Origin: Gamarada debralockiae
Taxonomy: Eukaryota > Ascomycota > Leotiomycetes > Helotiales > Hyphodiscaceae
Length of the DNA stretch: 12,002 nucleotides
Reading direction: 5' to 3'
NCBI GenBank assembly: GCA_002803225.1
Contig: NXFV01000102.1
Coordinates: 1-12,002 of the forward strand
A model generated the notes under the pieces. That model had not been told where the DNA came from. It worked only from the letters and a program-made list of their open reading frames with translations, and did no database searches. This document shows, in pieces, positions 8,071 to 12,002 of this stretch. How positions within the stretch are numbered: position 1 is the first letter of the stretch; each line of letters opens with the position of its first letter. Made by a program: the position numbers and the translations under genes.

Positions 8071-9853
8071 TGCTAAGATGGGATTTACCCTGTGCAGGTT
8101 GATTCGGTGATGGAACAGCGATTTTCTCGTCTTTGTTTGATCGTTTATGGAAGAACGAAGATATTTTTCTCTGTTACTAGTACTGTTCTGTACCCCCTTT
8201 CGGCATTTTGTACCTTTCGTGCACAATATCTTTGGCCCTACCACTGGTGCGCTTGGTGGAATGGATTGGGTGTTGGGTGCGGAAGATTTGGTAGGAGTTG
8301 TTCCTTGGCTTTTCTATTAATGTAGCATAGCATAGCGGACAAGACGCGTTCATTACGACACAACGATATCGTAATTAAGAGTCAACTGAGATTTTGAGTG
8401 AGGACTAGTAGTTGATGGTTTCATTCTATGATTCGCAACTCAGGGTCACTGGCCTTCATGTCGTTCTCGATCTCTACCCAAAACCAAAACAAAGGAATTG
8501 ATTAAAATCCAGAGACCAATACCTCATATTAAATATGCACATGTATCAAGTCAGGTTTACAAAGGATTTAGGTTCCACGGAATGTCTAAGAGGTCCAAGG
8601 CTGCTATGAAACTACCCCGCTGTTAGCGCGCTTTACCCCACTTGCCCTTTTAGGACGTACCACATAGCAAAGGCTTACAGGCTACTAGAACGGAGGAAGT
8701 AAACTGCCGGTAGACTTCCCCCCGAAAATAGACATAGGGATTTGTAATTATGTTTGATTTTGGTATACATTATTGCGTACTTCCCATTTCTCCATTTCCA
8801 TATTTCTCCCCCTTCGAAAACCACTTACTCTTCAATGATCGTGACCTCCTACTCGGCTCAACCAGTATCTCATTAAAAGGTTCGTAAGTATTGCATGATC
8901 CAAAGTCGAATCTCGAAATTTGAATCGAAAAAATGATCAAGAATTCATAATTCGAATTAATTTTCTGGTTGCTGAGGATATTGGAGCGCGGACTCTTGAT
9001 CAAGCTAGCGGGGAACGAATACTAGGAACAAAGTATTTATTGCTCCCGCTCCTTTGCTATGCGTCGCCAAAGGCATCATGGGCTTCCATCGGACGAGGTA
9101 TAAGGAGAGGAATATGGCATAGACCTCAGGAGATGGCGCTTGGTAATGAAATCGTGGTGTGGATAATGGCCCGATCTCGTCTCGAGGTTGATCTCTGATG
9201 CTGGCATCAAAGTCGTCGAATCATTCATATTGATATCCGCACTCGGACATGTTTGACGTCTTTAAGCCAACCTGACTTATTTAGGAGATATCCTGTTGAA
9301 TATTTTCTTGTTTTTCAGGGTTCAGGTTCTCAAGTTAGGGCTCATTGACGTTTAGTCAGGGTGTCTTCAGATGGCCGCTTGAGAAGCGCGGACTCATTCC
9401 ATTCATGCATTTCTAATAAGCTTCTCCCATTCACTGACAAACTCTGGTAGATGCGTGTATTACCAATCAGAACTACTCTGCACTGTACCAATTGAAAGAA
9501 GAACACTCTAGACATGATTTAGGGATTTCTCCATCGCTAATCGACTCTGCACTCTTAAACGGCTTGGAGTTACAGTAAAGTCGTCTCTACATTGAAGCCA
9601 ATGCCAGTGCCAGCCGATTGCTCCCCAAACTGAAAATTTATTGTTGCCTGATATTTAGTGCTTATTCAATTTAATATACATTCAACCCCTGGAGCCAGGC
9701 GTCTCAGCTCCTGAGAGCTTCAACAAAGTTAGCATTCACTGAATGAGCATAAGTAAGTGTGGGAATCATGAGGAAAGTTTAAAAATCCAATTCATGGTCG
9801 TAATCACAACCACATCAGGTTTCTAACAAAGAACAGTCACATGGAACCCCAAC
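8071..9853. other. Long intergenic region, no recognisable gene
   Basis: The first 250 bp or so are probably the permease 3' untranslated region. Beyond that, several open frames of 50-100 codons exist, such as + 8920-9198 (TTG start) and an overlapping - frame at about 9008-9218, but they compete with each other, lack introns or ATG starts that fit, and show no domain I recognise. A GGAAGT...ACTTCC inverted repeat with a 13-base loop lies near 8695-8720 and is weak. The last 200 bp should hold the promoter of the small gene that follows; an AT-rich TTTAATATACATT lies near 9670. Confidence 0.5.
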
Positions 9854-10407
9854 ATGGCATCCAAATCCTTCATCGAGCTCCGTCAAGTCGCGTAGTAAGA
9901 CAGCTTCGTATCTTTATTTCAATCCCAAACTTTCCTTTGGTCAAGCTTCTCTAGCTGAATGATTCATCTCTAGCTACGCAGGCATGAAGAGGGGTGACAC
10001 CGAAAAGAACCTCGCCTTGTTTTCCGACAACATTACCCAGAGCGCCATATGTATGCACTACCCCCTTCTTCTTTTGCTCCAGCTTCCCATCCCCTCGGTT
10101 TTAACTTCTTTTGTCACTAACTTTTCTAACAGCCTTCAACATCCTGAACATGGACAAAGTCGCCTTCACAGGTTTTGTGACAGCCTGGTTCGGCAGCATG
10201 GAAAGCCTTACCATCACTGAGAGGCCCGTCGCCGGCAATGAGGACTTTGTTGCGATGGAATGGGTCATGGGGTTTGCGAGTAAGGTGGACAATCCTGCTT
10301 TCCATATGCAGAAGGGTGTGCCTACCAAGTTGAAAGGTGTGAGTTTGATATGGGAAAGACGGGGATACCTAGAAATACCCAATCCAAAATTGCCCTCCTC
10401 GGTATAA
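9854..10407 (+). CDS. SnoaL-like / NTF2-fold small protein
   Basis: Three exons (9854-9894, 9974-10050, 10133-10407) join into 130 residues. The introns (9895-9973, GTAAGA...TCTCTAG; 10051-10132, GTATGC...CTTTTCTAACAG) are slightly longer than those of the permease but canonical. The protein has the layout of SnoaL-like NTF2-fold proteins: an N-terminal helix with YYAGMKRGDTEKNLALFSDN (14-33), a second helix around DKVAFTGFVTAWFGSM (47-62), and strands SLTITERPVAGN (64-75), DFVAMEWVMGFASK (77-90) and KLKGVSLIW (105-113). Length fits the family, whose members are small cytosolic cone-shaped proteins, often cyclases or isomerases, or of unknown role. No partner genes are adjacent. An ATG 13 bp upstream (9841) is in another frame and gives no family match. 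The 3' end is uncertain: a GTGAGT donor at 10339 could splice to CCCGCAG (10438) and replace the last strand by a short tail ending at 10471. I prefer read-through because GVSLIW fits the fold. Confidence 0.75.
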
Positions 10408-10471
10408 ACTTGAATGCAAAACTCCCTGGATCCCGCAGACCAATCCGGACTTCCTTTCTCTCCGGTTGTAG

Positions 10472-11467
10472 TAGAAAACCTCACAAATAGAGGCATTTTC
10501 TTGCCAATCTGGGAGAAGAAAGCTGCATCTGTGATATCAGTGATATCGTGCTTAACCTCAAAGTGTCCGAAGCACCTGCGCCGCGTCCGTGGACCGGTCG
10601 CTCAGGAACCCTCTCGCGGTTAAAATGCGTAATTACATCTATGAGATTCGTATCTTGCAAGAGAAAGGGATCCTGTAGTTGCTTCCATTCGAATCGATGC
10701 CTGGGGGTTTAGAATCGGATGTCTATTACCCAGAGTGAAGAACTCTTCTGCTTTTGGAGGCTGAGACCTTAGAGGTGGGTGCAGTCCGGGAAGGAGTAGC
10801 GTTGGTGGAATTGAGGAGAAGTGCTTCCATTTATCGGATGATTATGACCTCTTTCTTAGCCTTTTGGTGAGTGTGCTTTTTACTTGTTAGTTCATGTCTT
10901 TGGGATTTCGACTTTGGGTTTTACCTCTTCTACTGGCATTCTAAGCGATTTGAGACTTAAAAGATGAATGAAATGGAGTTAAGAGATAACAAAGAAGCCC
11001 ATATAGCAAGGCGCATCCTCTCTGGAATTTGGGAATGGGTTTGCCTATAGTTGAGGCCAATCTTATGCCAAGTGGATCTCTATGGTTCCAGTTCTGGGCG
11101 AAACTCCACCGGTAAGGCTATACCACTCTTGGCGAGCCCGGGGATCGCCCCTGGTAAGGAGGTATTGAAGCTATAATTCCCTGAATTTTACAGCATGGAA
11201 ATGCTGGTGCAAAGAACTGCTGTCCAAGAAGTTATGGGATGTCTCAACCAATGAGGACTGATGTGAGACTTTGGCTGGCTTCATGGGCAACGCAGTCACC
11301 GCTTGACTAAGCTGACCGGTCGGCGATCGAAGTATCGGCTACTACTCGTATGAAGAGTAATTGAATTTTTGATTCCGATGAATTGGTCTGGCTTGTTTGA
11401 ATGATTAACATTGGGTGCGACTTGAGCTCACGTAATCAGAATCATGGCACGCAACAGTGGCTGACAC
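10472..11467. other. Intergenic region, no recognisable gene
   Basis: About 1 kb without a supportable gene. On the - strand between roughly 11190 and 10960 a protein-like frame with one in-frame TAG can be read (for example GAIPGLAKSGIALP, then RSTWHKIGLNYR after the stop), but I cannot assign it to a family. No tRNA, rRNA or clear terminator was seen. The right end leads into the probable transposon terminus. Confidence 0.45.
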
Positions 11468-11550
11468 TACTCCGTGCGCACGGACCAAAATCACCGATTT
11501 TTAAATCGACGATACTCCTGAAATGTAAACAAACCACTTCAACCTCTTCT
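11468..11550 (+). mobile_element. Possible left end of a Tc1/mariner element
   Basis: Tc1/mariner elements insert at TA and carry short terminal inverted repeats just upstream of a single transposase ORF. A TA at 11468-11469 is followed at once by TCCGTGCGCACGGA (11471-11484), itself a perfect 14-bp palindrome, then ACCAAAATCACCGATTTTTA, only 80 bp before the transposase ATG. This is a plausible left terminus, but the matching right end lies outside the window, so it cannot be confirmed here. Confidence 0.4.
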
Positions 11551-12002
11551 ATGGCGCCAACACTACGTGATCAAACGTTCCGAACTCCATCCCCCGAACC
11601 TCTTGCCGGCAAAGAAGCTACTACTACGAGAAAGTGCAAATTCTTCGACGCATTAGCTCATAATACTAGCACGAAGTCACTACGTTCTATTTCGAAGGAT
11701 GTTAAGATTTCAGAGAGTTGTGGCCGAAAATGGAAGAAACAATATGAAAATATGGGTTCCCTTGCAAAGAGAAAGACTCGGCCGACGTCTACAATCCTTG
11801 GACACAAGTCTCGTGTCTCGAAAGCGACCTGTAAGATGCTTGTTTCGCCGTCTCGAAATCCTGTCCGAAAACAGCCTCTCGAAGCACAGATACCATTCCA
11901 TAATATAAAGGTTCAAAAGCGTCAACTACAGCGTATGCTCAAGAGACATACTAAGGGAGGTGGCCGGTACAAATGCGCCTTTATCGAGAAGACTATCTCT
12001 AT
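11551..12002 (+). CDS. Tc1/mariner-like fungal transposase, N-terminal 150 residues (runs off window)
   Basis: From ATG at 11551 the frame stays open without a stop to the window edge, 150 complete codons. The protein starts with a polar, Pro/Thr-rich tail, then a first helix-turn-helix at about 28-75 (KFFDALAHN...SLRSISKDVKIS...RKWKKQYE), a short basic link (LAKRKTRP, 71-78), and a second DNA-binding part at about 83-135 including SKATCKMLVSPSRNPVR (90-106) and KRQLQRMLKRHTKGGGRYK (123-141). The last blocks are strongly conserved in a widespread family of Aspergillus/Penicillium transposases. The DDE catalytic domain should follow beyond 12002. No stop, frameshift or RIP-type decay is visible, so the element may be young. 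Translation was done by hand; the family call is from recall. Confidence 0.85.
   Translation, partial: MAPTLRDQTFRTPSPEPLAGKEATTTRKCKFFDALAHNTSTKSLRSISKDVKISESCGRKWKKQYENMGSLAKRKTRPTSTILGHKSRVSKATCKMLVSPSRNPVRKQPLEAQIPFHNIKVQKRQLQRMLKRHTKGGGRYKCAFIEKTIS

Noticed and set aside
8920..9198. 92-codon plus-strand frame
   Set aside because: It starts at TTG, has no family match and competes with open - strand frames over the same bases.

Overview
The window looks like accessory DNA from a filamentous ascomycete, most likely Eurotiales (Aspergillus/Penicillium/Talaromyces type). The reasons are short GT-AG introns (49-59 bp in the best gene) with CTAAC/CTGAC/ACTAAT-like branch sites, fungal gene families (maltose-type sugar/H+ symporter, WSC-glyoxal oxidase, secreted type-B carboxylesterase, a Tc1/mariner-like fungal transposase), and an AT-rich, stop-riddled island at the left edge that resembles a RIP-mutated retroelement. 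The genus is inferred from family knowledge, not proven.

Layout from left to right. 1-470: AT-rich island with a possible decayed Copia-type integrase fragment. 520-590: a cluster of GATTCC/GGAATC words including a 14-bp perfect palindrome, where base composition returns to normal. 971-1090: four 30-bp tandem repeats. 1475-1924 (+): the C-terminal end of a secreted carboxylesterase, broken by two stops. 2327-4826 (-): a decayed WSC-domain glyoxal oxidase whose exons, four introns, two nonsense codons and about nine frameshifts can be traced codon by codon. 4830-5968: no recognisable gene; the right part is the promoter of the next gene. 5969-8070 (+): an intact 8-exon alpha-glucoside/maltose-type MFS permease of 577 residues, the best gene here. 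8071-9853: no recognisable gene. 9854-10407 (+): a small 3-exon SnoaL/NTF2-like gene of 130 residues, apparently intact. 10408-11550: no recognisable gene. 11551-12002 (+): the intact 5' end of a Tc1/mariner-like transposase that runs off the window.

The genes do not form an obvious pathway. Two secreted-enzyme genes, one for an aldehyde-oxidising copper-radical oxidase and one for an esterase, point tail to tail and are both dead. The sugar importer and the SnoaL-like gene are kept open. This is a mosaic of live and dead genes between transposon-derived ends, as is usual in subtelomeric or other fast-evolving fungal regions. I found no clear new multi-gene system. The points most worth a second look are the reconstructable oxidase pseudogene with its altered active-site Tyr and half-deleted WSC domain, the alternative 3' end of the SnoaL-like gene, the short repeats on the left, and the possibly active transposon at the right edge.
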